In this document: positions 25,011 through 33,540 of the stretch, one piece after another
Layout: each line of letters begins with the position of its first letter
Numbering within the stretch: position 1 is the first letter of the stretch
Assembly (NCBI RefSeq): GCF_042658925.1
Contig: NZ_JBHSRF010000037.1
Coordinates: 1-64,000 of the forward strand
Direction: 5' to 3'
Source: Sphaerisporangium aureirubrum
GTDB taxonomy: Bacteria > Actinomycetota > Actinomycetes > Streptosporangiales > Streptosporangiaceae
DNA length: 64,000 nucleotides
The notes under the pieces: generated by a model
What the model was told of the DNA's origin: nothing
What the model saw: the letters and a program-made list of their open reading frames with translations, nothing else
Databases searched by the model: none
Translations under genes and position numbers: made by a program

Positions 25011-26900
25011 CTACTCCCGCTCGTCCGCGCTCGCGGCGCGCCGTCTGCGGGTCAGCAGGATCGCCGCCGCGCCGGCCACCAGCACCGCGGCGCCGATCCC
25101 GAGGTACAGCCCCGTGCCGGAGCCCTGCGCGGCGGCGGACGCGCCCTGCTTGGCGGGGGCGGTCACCGGCTGGATGCTCAGGTAGGAGTAGGTGCCGTAC
25201 TGGAAGAGCAGTGAGCCGTCCGGGTCGGGCTGGGCGACGAAGCCGGTCCAGCGGTCGCTGCGGTAGGCCACGTTGTCCCGGTAGTAGTACGTCACCGCGT
25301 ACGGCGCGTCGTCGTACACCATCTGCTGCATGCGCTTGACGATGCCGGCGCGGGCGGCGGCGTCGGTCTCCACGGACTGGGCCTGGTACAGCTTGTCGTA
25401 CTCGGGGTTGCAGTAGAACGAGTCGGACAGGTCCGCGTAGATCGCGTCGCCGTCCTTGTAGCTGCGCTTGCCGCAGGTCATCACCGACAGCTGGTAGTCG
25501 GGGTCGGGCTCGACCACCCAGCCCCACTCGAACATGTCGAACTCGCCCCGGCCGATGATCTCGGTGAGGGCGTCCTCCGACACCACCTTCAGCTTCACGT
25601 CGACGCCGACGTCCTTCAGCCAGCCCTTCACGAACTCGCCGGAGGTCTGCGACTCGTTGGACTCCTGCCGGGTGAACAGGCGCAGCGACAGCTTCTTGCC
25701 GCCCTTCTCGCGCATGCCGTCCGCGCCCTTGGTGTACCCGGCCTCGTCCAGCAGCCGCCCGGCCTCGGCGGGGTCGAAGCCCTGCGGGGCCTGCGGCGTG
25801 TACTTCAGCAGGGAGTAGATCGGCGGGATGATCGTGTCGGCCGGCTCGCCGTTGCCGTCCAGCACGCGGTTCACCAGGGTGGTGCGGTCGATGGCGCGCG
25901 AGATGGCGAGACGCACCCGCTTGTCCTTCAGCGCCTCGCTGCCGTCGCCGATGGGCGTGCCGTCGGCCAGCGCCGCGCCGGTGTTGAAGGCGACCTCGTT
26001 GAAGCCGGTGTACTCGGCGGCGCGGGTGGTGATGCCCGGCTTGTTCTTCAGGGAGTTGTAGACGTTGGCCTGCAGGTCGTACGCGTAGTCGATCTCGCCG
26101 CGGGTGAGGGCCTGCGCCTCGGCGTCGGCGTTGGTGAAGACCCGGAACACCACCTCGTCGATCTTGGGGGCGCCGCGCCAGTAGGACTTGTTCGCCACCA
26201 TCCGGAGGAACTGGCCCTTCTTCCGCTCGGCCAGCTGGAACGGCCCCGAGCCGACGATGACGGCGCCCGGCTCGGGCTCGTTGCTGAAGGACTTGACCTC
26301 CTTCTGGTCGATGTCCTTCCAGATGTGCTCGGGCAGGATCGGCACGGCGAGACGGGCCATGATCGGGGTGGGGTTCTTCACGTGCAGGATCAGCGTGGTG
26401 TCGTCCGGGGCCTCGGCCTTGGTGATGTTGACGACGTAGCTGCCGAAGTTGGTCTGCTCGTACTCGCCGTCGATGATCCGGTTGAAGGTGTAGGCGGCGT
26501 CCGCGGCGGTCAGCGGCTTCCCGTCGGTCCACTTCACCCCGGAGCGGATCTTGTACGTCCAGCTCTTCCTGTCCGGGGCCTCGGTCCACGACTCGGCGAG
26601 GGCGGGCACGGGGGAGAAGTCCTTGGCGGAGTAGCCCGTGAGCGTGTCGTACGCCATGCCCCAGATCTCGTACGCCTCGACGACGATGCCGGTGAAGGGG
26701 TTCGCCGAGTCGACGTCGGACAGGATGCCGACGGTGAAGACCTTCTTGCCGGGCGTGGCGGCCGGGCCGGGGGACTGGGCGCTCGCGGGCAGGGCCGCGG
26801 CGCCGGTCATCACCACGAAGGCGATCAGGGCCAGGGCCGCGCGGATCACACGTGTCGCACGTGTCCCGTGTGTCACACCTGTGCGGCGAAATATCGACAT
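25011..26900 (-). CDS. Family 5 extracellular solute-binding protein, membrane-anchored
   Basis: A 629-aa binding protein for peptides or related solutes. A classical signal peptide ends near ALPASAQ. The SBP_bac_5 domain includes ALAESWTEAPDRKSWTYKIR and a conserved FNTGAAL segment. Unlike most Gram-positive homologues it has no lipobox cysteine. Instead a C-terminal hydrophobic helix (YLGIGAAVLVAGAAAILL) followed by RRRR would anchor it in the membrane. The ATG at 26900 has GGAGG upstream. It is the first gene of the transport operon, divergent from oligopeptidase B. Confidence 0.92.
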   Translation of the reverse strand: MSIFRRTGVTHGTRATRVIRAALALIAFVVMTGAAALPASAQSPGPAATPGKKVFTVGILSDVDSANPFTGIVVEAYEIWGMAYDTLTGYSAKDFSPVPALAESWTEAPDRKSWTYKIRSGVKWTDGKPLTAADAAYTFNRIIDGEYEQTNFGSYVVNITKAEAPDDTTLILHVKNPTPIMARLAVPILPEHIWKDIDQKEVKSFSNEPEPGAVIVGSGPFQLAERKKGQFLRMVANKSYWRGAPKIDEVVFRVFTNADAEAQALTRGEIDYAYDLQANVYNSLKNKPGITTRAAEYTGFNEVAFNTGAALADGTPIGDGSEALKDKRVRLAISRAIDRTTLVNRVLDGNGEPADTIIPPIYSLLKYTPQAPQGFDPAEAGRLLDEAGYTKGADGMREKGGKKLSLRLFTRQESNESQTSGEFVKGWLKDVGVDVKLKVVSEDALTEIIGRGEFDMFEWGWVVEPDPDYQLSVMTCGKRSYKDGDAIYADLSDSFYCNPEYDKLYQAQSVETDAAARAGIVKRMQQMVYDDAPYAVTYYYRDNVAYRSDRWTGFVAQPDPDGSLLFQYGTYSYLSIQPVTAPAKQGASAAAQGSGTGLYLGIGAAVLVAGAAAILLTRRRRAASADERE

Positions 26901-26981
26901 ATCGTCCTCCGGGGGGCGCGATATCGGGGAGTACACGGCTCGGGTGGGGACGTCGATCGGGTTCTCAGGGGCCGGACGTTC

Positions 26982-27012
26982 TTGACCGGCCGCTCAGTCG
27001 CGGTGCTAGCGT
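26982..27012 (+). promoter_or_regulatory. Candidate promoter for oligopeptidase B (leaderless)
   Basis: TTGACC (26982-26987) and TAGCGT (27007-27012) are separated by 19 bp. The -10-like box ends 6 nt before the ATG at 27019, and no ribosome-binding site is visible. This layout implies a leaderless mRNA. The spacing is slightly long for a typical housekeeping promoter. Confidence 0.45.
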
Positions 27013-27018
27013 CCTGCC

Positions 27019-29040
27019 ATGACTGCTCCCCCCGTCGCGCCGCGGGTCCCGCACGTCCACTCCCTGCACGGGGTGGAGCGGGCCGATGACTACCACTGGA
27101 TGCGCGACGCGGAGGCGGTGCGCGGGCACCTGGTGGCCGAGCGGCGTCACTACGAGGCGCGGATGGCCCATACTGCGCACCTCCGGCAGGAGCTCGTCAG
27201 CGAAATGGCTGGCCGGACGCCGGAAGCTGAGCGGTCGGTCAGCTGGCGCCGTGGGGCTTTTGTCTACTACACCAGCACGGAATCCGGAAGAGAATACGGC
27301 GTGATTTGCCGTAACAAGAATGATAAATCCGCAGCGACGACGATATCCGTACTGGATCTCGACGCGCTGGCCGCCGCCACCGGCTACGTCGAGCTCGGTG
27401 TCAGCGAGGTCAGCCCCTGCGACCGCTACCTGGCCTATTCCGTCGACACCACCGGCGACGAGGTCTACGAGCTCCGCTTCCGCGACCTGGCCACCGGCGA
27501 GGACCTCCCCGCCCGGATACCCGGCACCTACTACACCGGCGCGTGGTCGGCCGACTCCGGCACGTTCTACTACACGGTCGTCGACCCGGTGTACCGCCCG
27601 TACGAGGTCCGCGCGCACATCCTGGCCACCGGCGAGGACGTCGCCGTCCTGCGCGAGGACGACCGGCGCTTCGAGCTCACCGTGCGCGCCGCCCGCTCCG
27701 GGCTGATCACCGTCACCTCCGCCAGCCGGGACACCACCGAGGTCTGGCTGGTGGACGGCACCGCCGCCCACTCCGTCGCGGGCCGCCGCCCCGGCCGCGA
27801 GTACCGCGCCGACCACGACGCGACCCACGGCCGCCTGGTCGTCGTCACCAACGACACCCACCCCGAGTTCCGGGTGGTCACCGCCTCCCTCACCCCGCCG
27901 GACGGCGGCGAAGCCCCCGTCGTCGGCGAGTGGACCCCCTTCGGCGAGCCCAGGCCGGGGGAGCGCGTCCACGCCGCCGACTGCTTCTCCCGGCACGTCG
28001 TGCTGACCCTGCGCCGCGACGGCGAGCCCCTGCTGCGGGTCGTCCCGCTGGACGGCGGGCGGCCGTACGAGGTGGGGCCCGGCACGCCCGCCGGGCGGAT
28101 CGCCCAGGTGCGCAACGAGGTCTACGACACCGCCACGATCATCGTCGAGACCGGTTCCTACACCGAGCCCACCCGCTGGTCGGCCCTCGACCTGGACACC
28201 GGTGAGCGCCTGCCGCTGAAGACCGCCGAGGTCCCCGGCCACGACCCCGCCCGCCACGTCAGCGAGCTGCACTGGGTCCCCGCCCGGGACGGCACCCTGA
28301 TCCCGGTGACCGTCGCCCGCCGCGCCGACGTCCCGCTGGACGGCACCGCCCCCTGCCTGCTGCACGGCTACGGCGCCTACGAGGCCACCGACGACCAGAC
28401 CTTCGACACCGCCCTGTCGGTGCTGCTGGACCGCGGCGTCGTCTTCGCCGAGGCCCACATCCGCGGCGGCGGCCAGATGGGCCGCGACTGGTGGTTCCAG
28501 GGCCGCTACGCCGGGAAGCTCACCACCTTCCACGACTACATCGACGTCGCCGGCTGGCTCAAGGCGGGCCGCGTCTCCGGCGTCGCCACCCGGGGCCGCT
28601 CCGCGGGCGGCCTCCTGCAGGCCGCCGTCTACACCATGCGCCCCGACCTGTGGTCCGCCGTCGTCGCCGAGGTCCCCTTCGTCGACGTCGTCACCACCAT
28701 GCTCGACGACTCCATCCCGCTGACCGTCAACGAGTGGGAGGAATGGGGCGACCCCCGCCGCCGCGACGACTTCGACTGGCTCCTGTCCTACTCCCCCTAC
28801 GACAACATGCCCCCCGGCGACCGCCCCCCGCTCCTCGTCACCGGCGCCGTCCACGACCCCCGCGTCCTCGTCCACGAGCCCGCCAAATGGGTCGCCCGCC
28901 TCCGCGCCACCGCCGACACCGACGTCCTGTTCCGCGTGGAGGTCGACGAGGGCGCCCACAGCGGCCCCACCGGCCGCTACGCCCGCCACGCCTACGAGGC
29001 CGAGATCCTCGCCTTCGTCCTCACCGCGCTGAACCCCTAG
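27019..29040 (+). CDS. ptrB: Oligopeptidase B (S9A prolyl oligopeptidase family)
   Basis: A 673-aa cytoplasmic serine peptidase that trims short peptides after basic residues. An N-terminal beta-propeller spans roughly 60-390. The catalytic domain contains HIRGGGQMGRDWW, the nucleophile in GRSAGGLLQAAVY, VPFVDVVTTMLDDSIPLT (a hallmark of oligopeptidase B), the aspartate in VHDPRV and the histidine in DEGAHSGPTG. It is divergent from the peptide-import operon, so imported peptides could be its substrates. A lower-GC patch around 27190-27350 interrupts otherwise uniform codon use. Its TAG stop overlaps the convergent gene's stop. Confidence 0.94.
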   Translation: MTAPPVAPRVPHVHSLHGVERADDYHWMRDAEAVRGHLVAERRHYEARMAHTAHLRQELVSEMAGRTPEAERSVSWRRGAFVYYTSTESGREYGVICRNKNDKSAATTISVLDLDALAAATGYVELGVSEVSPCDRYLAYSVDTTGDEVYELRFRDLATGEDLPARIPGTYYTGAWSADSGTFYYTVVDPVYRPYEVRAHILATGEDVAVLREDDRRFELTVRAARSGLITVTSASRDTTEVWLVDGTAAHSVAGRRPGREYRADHDATHGRLVVVTNDTHPEFRVVTASLTPPDGGEAPVVGEWTPFGEPRPGERVHAADCFSRHVVLTLRRDGEPLLRVVPLDGGRPYEVGPGTPAGRIAQVRNEVYDTATIIVETGSYTEPTRWSALDLDTGERLPLKTAEVPGHDPARHVSELHWVPARDGTLIPVTVARRADVPLDGTAPCLLHGYGAYEATDDQTFDTALSVLLDRGVVFAEAHIRGGGQMGRDWWFQGRYAGKLTTFHDYIDVAGWLKAGRVSGVATRGRSAGGLLQAAVYTMRPDLWSAVVAEVPFVDVVTTMLDDSIPLTVNEWEEWGDPRRRDDFDWLLSYSPYDNMPPGDRPPLLVTGAVHDPRVLVHEPAKWVARLRATADTDVLFRVEVDEGAHSGPTGRYARHAYEAEILAFVLTALNP

Positions 29041-29867
29041 CCGGCGGCGGGCAGCCCGAGGAAGGCGCGGGCCGCGACGGCGTCCATCGGGGGGCGCTGC
29101 GCGAGCGTGGCGGCGTGCGCGGCGCGTTCCACCAGTTCCGCGTTGTCCCGGACGGGACGGCCCTTGGCGTAGGTGACGGTGTCCTCCATGCCGACGCGCA
29201 GGTGGCCGCCGGCGGCGAGGGTGGCGAACAGGACGGGCAGGGTGGCGCGGCCGATGCCGGTGGCGGACCAGGTGGCGCCGGAGGGGAGGGCCGCCACGGC
29301 GGTGGCCAGGGTGGCGAGGTCGCCGGGGAAGCCGCCGGGGACGCCCATCACCAGGTCGCAGTGGACGCGGCCCCCGTAGGGGGCGCCGTGCAGGTCCAGT
29401 AAGCGGTGCAGGGCCGCGACGTGGCCGAGGTCGAACAGCTCGAACTCCGGGACCACGCCGCAGCGCTGGGTCGCCTGGTACAGCTCGGACACGAACGGCC
29501 ACGGGTTCAGGAAGACGTCGTCGCCGAAGTTGACCGTCCCGCAGGTCAGGGAGCAGGAGTCCGGGCCCGCCTCCAGTACCCGCAGCCGGTCGGCGTAGGA
29601 GTCGCTCACCGAGCCGCCGGTGGACAGCTGCACGACCAGCGACGTCTCCGCCCGCAGCGCGGCCACGGTCTCCTTCAGCCGCCGGAGGTCCAGCGTGGGG
29701 CGTGCCTCGGCGTCCCGGACGTGCACGTGGACGACGGCGGCGCCGGCGCTCTCGCAGGACGTGGCGCAGGCGACCAGCTCGTCCAGGGTGACCGGAAGGC
29801 CGGGCGCCACCGCCTTGTCCACCTCGGCCCCGGTCGGGGCCACCGTGATCAGCGTCGACGTCGTCAT
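29037..29867 (-). CDS. kce: 3-keto-5-aminohexanoate cleavage enzyme (BKACE/DUF849)
   Basis: A 276-aa TIM-barrel enzyme of the BKACE family. It converts 3-keto-5-aminohexanoate plus acetyl-CoA to 3-aminobutyryl-CoA and acetoacetate. Zinc-ligand segments are VVHVHVRDAEARP and related strands, with TCGTVNFGDDVF and HLRVGMEDTV also conserved. The family acts on several beta-keto acids, but the divergent kdd-kamD-kamE genes make the lysine-pathway substrate likely. The ATG at 29867 is chosen because it precedes the first barrel strand (STLITVAPTG). Confidence 0.9.
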   Translation of the reverse strand: MTTSTLITVAPTGAEVDKAVAPGLPVTLDELVACATSCESAGAAVVHVHVRDAEARPTLDLRRLKETVAALRAETSLVVQLSTGGSVSDSYADRLRVLEAGPDSCSLTCGTVNFGDDVFLNPWPFVSELYQATQRCGVVPEFELFDLGHVAALHRLLDLHGAPYGGRVHCDLVMGVPGGFPGDLATLATAVAALPSGATWSATGIGRATLPVLFATLAAGGHLRVGMEDTVTYAKGRPVRDNAELVERAAHAATLAQRPPMDAVAARAFLGLPAAG

Positions 29868-29912
29868 GGCCGAGATATTGCCCGTCCGACGACACATGGG
29901 ACAAGATGGTCG

Positions 29913-29930
29913 CCTGATTGACCAGTCAGG
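29913..29930. promoter_or_regulatory. Palindromic operator between kce and kdd
   Basis: CCTGATTGACCAGTCAGG is an imperfect palindrome with 7 of 9 positions paired. It sits in the divergent gap 46 bp upstream of kce and 110 bp before kdd. The TGACCA/TGGTCA core resembles GntR-family sites. No regulator gene is adjacent; binding is inferred. Confidence 0.5.
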
Positions 29931-30039
29931 AAAACAACACGTAAGGATGGTGAACGATGCGAAAGTCGACTTTCCGCGCAGAGGGCGGCTGGACCTCGTT
30001 CACCGCGGAGACCGTACACCCCGCCTCACCTGCCGTTTC

Positions 30040-31155
30040 ATGACGGTGGCGCCGAACGGCGGGCGTCCCGCGTCACCCGTGGGGCTGCACCGCGTGGTCG
30101 AGCCGCCCGGCGTGCTGCCCCAGGCCGCGCACCGCCTGGACCCGTCCCCGGCCCTGTGGCCGGGCGAGGCCCGGGTGCGGGTGGAACGGCTGAACCTCGA
30201 CGCCGCCTCCTTCCGCCAGCTGCGCCAGGCGCATGACGGCGACGGCGACGCCGTCCGCGCCGCGGTGCTGCGCACCATCGCCGAACGCGGCAAGATGCAC
30301 AACCCGGTCACCGGCTCCGGCGGCATGCTGGTCGGCGTCGTCGACGAGGTCACGCCGGGCTCGCCGCTCGGCCTGCGCCCCGGCGACCGCGTCGCCACCC
30401 TGGTCTCCCTCACCCTGACCCCGCTCGCCGTCACCGACGGGCTGGCCCGCTGGGACGGCCGCTCCGAGCAGGTGCCCGCCGACGGGCACGCCATCCTGTT
30501 CGCCCGCTCCGTCGCCGCCGTGCTGCCGCCCGACCTGCCGGTGCCGCTGGCCCTGGCCGTGATGGACGTGTGCGGCGCCCCGGCGCTCACCCGCCGCGTC
30601 GTGCGCGGCCACGGCGCGCAGGGACCGTGGGCCGGCGGGTTCGTCCCCTGGAACGGCGGCTCCACCGTCCGGCCGGTCGTCGCCGTGCTCGGCGCGGCGG
30701 GCAAGAGCGGCTCGCTGTCGCTGGCCGCCGCCCGGGTCGCCGGCGGCGCCCACCTCATCGGGGTGGTCCCGGACGCCGCCGAGGCCGCGTCGCTGACCGA
30801 GGCGGGGCTGGCCGACGCGGTCGTGGTGGCCGACGCACGCGACCCCGTGGCGCTCGCCGACGCCGTGCGCCGGTCGGGCGGCCCGGCCGACGTCACCGTG
30901 GTCTGCGTGGACGTGCCCGGCTGCGAGGGCGGTGCGATCCTGTCGACCCGCGAGGGCGGCACCGTGGTGTTCTTCTCCATGGCCACCTCGTTCAGCGCCG
31001 CCGCGCTCGGCGCCGAGGGCCTGGCCGCCGACGTCACCATGCTGGTCGGCAACGGCTACGTGCCCGGCCACGCCGAGCTGGCCCTGGACCTGCTGCGCAC
31101 CACCCCCGGCGTGCGCAGGCTGTTCGAGCGGCGCCTGAACGAGGAGGCGCGGTGA
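30040..31155 (+). CDS. kdd: L-erythro-3,5-diaminohexanoate dehydrogenase
   Basis: A 371-aa NAD(P)-dependent oxidoreductase that deaminates 3,5-diaminohexanoate to 3-keto-5-aminohexanoate. The family block RGKMHNPVTGSGGMLVG is present, followed by a nucleotide-binding Rossmann fold (VVAVLGAAGKSGSLSLAAAR). The ATG at 30040 places the conserved GLHRVVEPPGVLPQAAHRLD near the N-terminus as in homologues. No clear ribosome-binding site is seen, and ATG/GTG codons near 29947 are alternatives. Its stop overlaps the kamD GTG, giving a coupled operon. Confidence 0.9.
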   Translation: MTVAPNGGRPASPVGLHRVVEPPGVLPQAAHRLDPSPALWPGEARVRVERLNLDAASFRQLRQAHDGDGDAVRAAVLRTIAERGKMHNPVTGSGGMLVGVVDEVTPGSPLGLRPGDRVATLVSLTLTPLAVTDGLARWDGRSEQVPADGHAILFARSVAAVLPPDLPVPLALAVMDVCGAPALTRRVVRGHGAQGPWAGGFVPWNGGSTVRPVVAVLGAAGKSGSLSLAAARVAGGAHLIGVVPDAAEAASLTEAGLADAVVVADARDPVALADAVRRSGGPADVTVVCVDVPGCEGGAILSTREGGTVVFFSMATSFSAAALGAEGLAADVTMLVGNGYVPGHAELALDLLRTTPGVRRLFERRLNEEAR

Positions 31156-32693
31156 AGCTGGGGCTCGACCCCGCCGTCGTCGCCAGGGCCCGCGCGCTGG
31201 CCGCGCGGGCCGCCGAGCCGGTCATCGAGCTGGCGCGCACCCACACCACCGTGTCGGTCGAGCGCGCCGTGCTGCGCCTCGCCGGGGTCGCCGGCGCCGA
31301 CGCCGACGGCACGCCGTGGGTCAACCGCGTCACCGACGCCGTGCGCGAGCAGACCGGCCTGGAACACGGCGTCGCCCTGCCCGTCTTCCACGCGCTCGCC
31401 GCGCAGGGGCTCCGCCTGGACGACCCGATGTCCCTGGCCGCCGCGCGCTTCACCGTGCCCACCGGGACGGACGCCGCACGGGCCAGGGAGCTGTCCCGGG
31501 CGGCGGTGGCGCGCGGCGTCGCCAGGATCGACGGCAACCGGGCCGAACGCGACCGGCTCATCGCCAAGCACGGCGACCCGGAGCCGCCGTGGATCTACCT
31601 CATCGTCGCGACCGGGGACATCCACGAGGACATCCCGCAGGCGCAGGCCGCCGCCCGCGAGGGCGCCGACGTCATCGCGGTCATCAGGTCCACCGGGCAG
31701 TCGCTGCTCGACTACGTGCCCGAGGGCGCCACCCGCCAGGGGTACGCCGGGACGTACGCCACGCAGGAGAACTTCCGGCTGATGCGGGCCGCGCTGGACG
31801 ACGTCTCGGCCGAGCTCGGCAGGTACGTGCGGCTGACCAACTACGCCAGCGGCCTGTGCATGCCGGAGATCGCCGTGCTGGCCGGCCTGGAACGGCTCGA
31901 CATGATGCTCAACGACTGCATGTACGGCATCGTGTTCCGCGACATCAACCCGGTGCGCACGTTCGTCGACCAGCGCTTCTCCCGGCAGGTGCACGCCCGC
32001 GCGGGCATCGTCATCAACACCGGCGAGGACAACTACCTCACCACCGCCGACGCCGTGGACGCCGCGCACACCGTGGTCGCCTCGCAGCTGCTCAACGAGC
32101 GGTTCGGCCACGAGGCGGGGCTGGCGGACCACCAGCTCGGCCTGGGGCACGCGTTCGAGATCGACCCGCTGGTCCCCGACTCGTTCCGGCTGGAGCTGGC
32201 GCACGCCCAGCTGATCCGCGAGCTGTTCCCCGCCGCGCCGCTGAAGTACATGCCGCCGACCAAGCACATGACCGGCAACATCTTCGCCGGGTACCTGCTG
32301 GACGCCTTCTTCAACCTCGCCGGGGTCCTCACCGGGCAGTCCATCCTGCTCGTCGGCATGATGACCGAGGGCATCCACACGCCGTGGCTGTCCGACCGCG
32401 ACCTCGCCCTGGAGAACGTCCGCTACGTGCGCCGGGCCGTGGGCGCGCTGCACGAGGACTTCGCGCCCGCCCCCGGCGGGTTCGTCGCCGAGCGTGCCCG
32501 CACCGTGCTGTCGGAGACCGTCGACCTGCTGGAACGCGTCTGCGACCGCTCCCTGCTCACCGCCATCGCCGAGGGCACCTTCGGCGTCACCCGCCGCCCG
32601 CCGGACCGCGGCAAGGGGCTGGACGGGGTCGTCCGCCGGGCCGAGGGCTACCACAACCCCGTGGCCGGGCTTCTCACCGAGGAGACGTCATGA
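31152..32693 (+). CDS. kamD: Lysine 5,6-aminomutase, alpha subunit
   Basis: A 513-aa catalytic subunit of the adenosylcobalamin- and PLP-dependent enzyme that moves the epsilon-amino group of D-lysine or beta-lysine to C5. Family blocks such as LIVATGDIHEDIPQA, DVIAVIRSTGQSLLDYVPEG, GYAGTYATQENFR and KYMPPTKHMTGN are intact, and length matches characterised KamD proteins. It is coupled by GTGA and ATGA overlaps to kdd and kamE. In Clostridium and Fusobacterium this enzyme drives lysine fermentation; an actinomycete would use it aerobically or for nitrogen scavenging. Confidence 0.96.
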   Translation: MKLGLDPAVVARARALAARAAEPVIELARTHTTVSVERAVLRLAGVAGADADGTPWVNRVTDAVREQTGLEHGVALPVFHALAAQGLRLDDPMSLAAARFTVPTGTDAARARELSRAAVARGVARIDGNRAERDRLIAKHGDPEPPWIYLIVATGDIHEDIPQAQAAAREGADVIAVIRSTGQSLLDYVPEGATRQGYAGTYATQENFRLMRAALDDVSAELGRYVRLTNYASGLCMPEIAVLAGLERLDMMLNDCMYGIVFRDINPVRTFVDQRFSRQVHARAGIVINTGEDNYLTTADAVDAAHTVVASQLLNERFGHEAGLADHQLGLGHAFEIDPLVPDSFRLELAHAQLIRELFPAAPLKYMPPTKHMTGNIFAGYLLDAFFNLAGVLTGQSILLVGMMTEGIHTPWLSDRDLALENVRYVRRAVGALHEDFAPAPGGFVAERARTVLSETVDLLERVCDRSLLTAIAEGTFGVTRRPPDRGKGLDGVVRRAEGYHNPVAGLLTEETS

Positions 32694-33496
32694 CGGCACC
32701 GCTGCCGGGCGGCGTGGCCGGGAAGGAGACCGTCCAGCAGATCATCCGGCCGTACGGCGACACCACCGGCGACGGCATGGTGCAGATGTCCTTCACGCTC
32801 CCGGTGCCGCACGGCCCGCGCGCCGAGGCGGCGGCGCTGCAGCTCGCCGGGCGCATGGGCCTGGAACCGGCCAGCGTGGTGCACGCCAAGGCGATGGGCC
32901 CGGCGTTCACCTTCTTCATCGTGTACGGCCGGGTGCGCCACCTCATCGACTACGCCGGCATCGACGTGCCCGAGGGCCGCGAGTACCCGCTGCTGACCCC
33001 GAGCCAGGTGAACCAGGCCATCCGGACGGTGCTGGGGCGCAGGCTGGTGGTGGTCGGCGCCTGCATCGGCACCGACGCGCACACCGTCGGCATCGACGCC
33101 ATCCTCAACGTCAAGGGGTTCGCGGGGGAGAAGGGCCTGGAGTACTACCGCGAGATGGACGTGCACAACCTCGGCGCCCAGGTGGAGGTCGAGGCGCTGG
33201 CCGGGCACGCCAAGGCGGTGAACGCAGACGTCGTGCTGGTCTCGCAGGTCGTCACGCAGCGGTCCGCGCACATCCACAACACCAAGCAGATGGCCGCCGC
33301 GTTCGCCGAGGCGTATCCCACCGCCGTCGGCGGCGGCCTCGGCCGTCCCCTGCTGGTGGCGGGCGGGCCGCGCTTCGACACCGTGACACCGGCGGACCTC
33401 GGCGTGGACCGGATATTCGGCAAGGGCACCACGCCCGCCGAGGTCGCCGCGTACCTGGTGCACGCCCTGATCCCGCGCTGGCGGCCGGACGCCTGA
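32690..33496 (+). CDS. kamE: Lysine 5,6-aminomutase, beta (B12-binding) subunit
   Basis: A 268-aa subunit with a Rossmann-type cobalamin-binding domain. The base-off DxHxxG motif is seen in GTDAHTVGID. The PLP-anchoring lysine should be the one in NVKGFAGEKGLEYY, as in KamE homologues. It ends the kdd-kamD-kamE operon. The cofactor requirement ties this module, like the riboswitch-controlled nrdAB, to cobalamin status. No aminobutyryl-CoA ammonia lyase (kal) or lysine 2,3-aminomutase (kamA) is found in the window. Confidence 0.96.
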   Translation: MTAPLPGGVAGKETVQQIIRPYGDTTGDGMVQMSFTLPVPHGPRAEAAALQLAGRMGLEPASVVHAKAMGPAFTFFIVYGRVRHLIDYAGIDVPEGREYPLLTPSQVNQAIRTVLGRRLVVVGACIGTDAHTVGIDAILNVKGFAGEKGLEYYREMDVHNLGAQVEVEALAGHAKAVNADVVLVSQVVTQRSAHIHNTKQMAAAFAEAYPTAVGGGLGRPLLVAGGPRFDTVTPADLGVDRIFGKGTTPAEVAAYLVHALIPRWRPDA

Positions 33497-33540
33497 CGCG
33501 GCGCGGCCCGGCTTACGGTCCGACCGAATCCCTTACCGGC

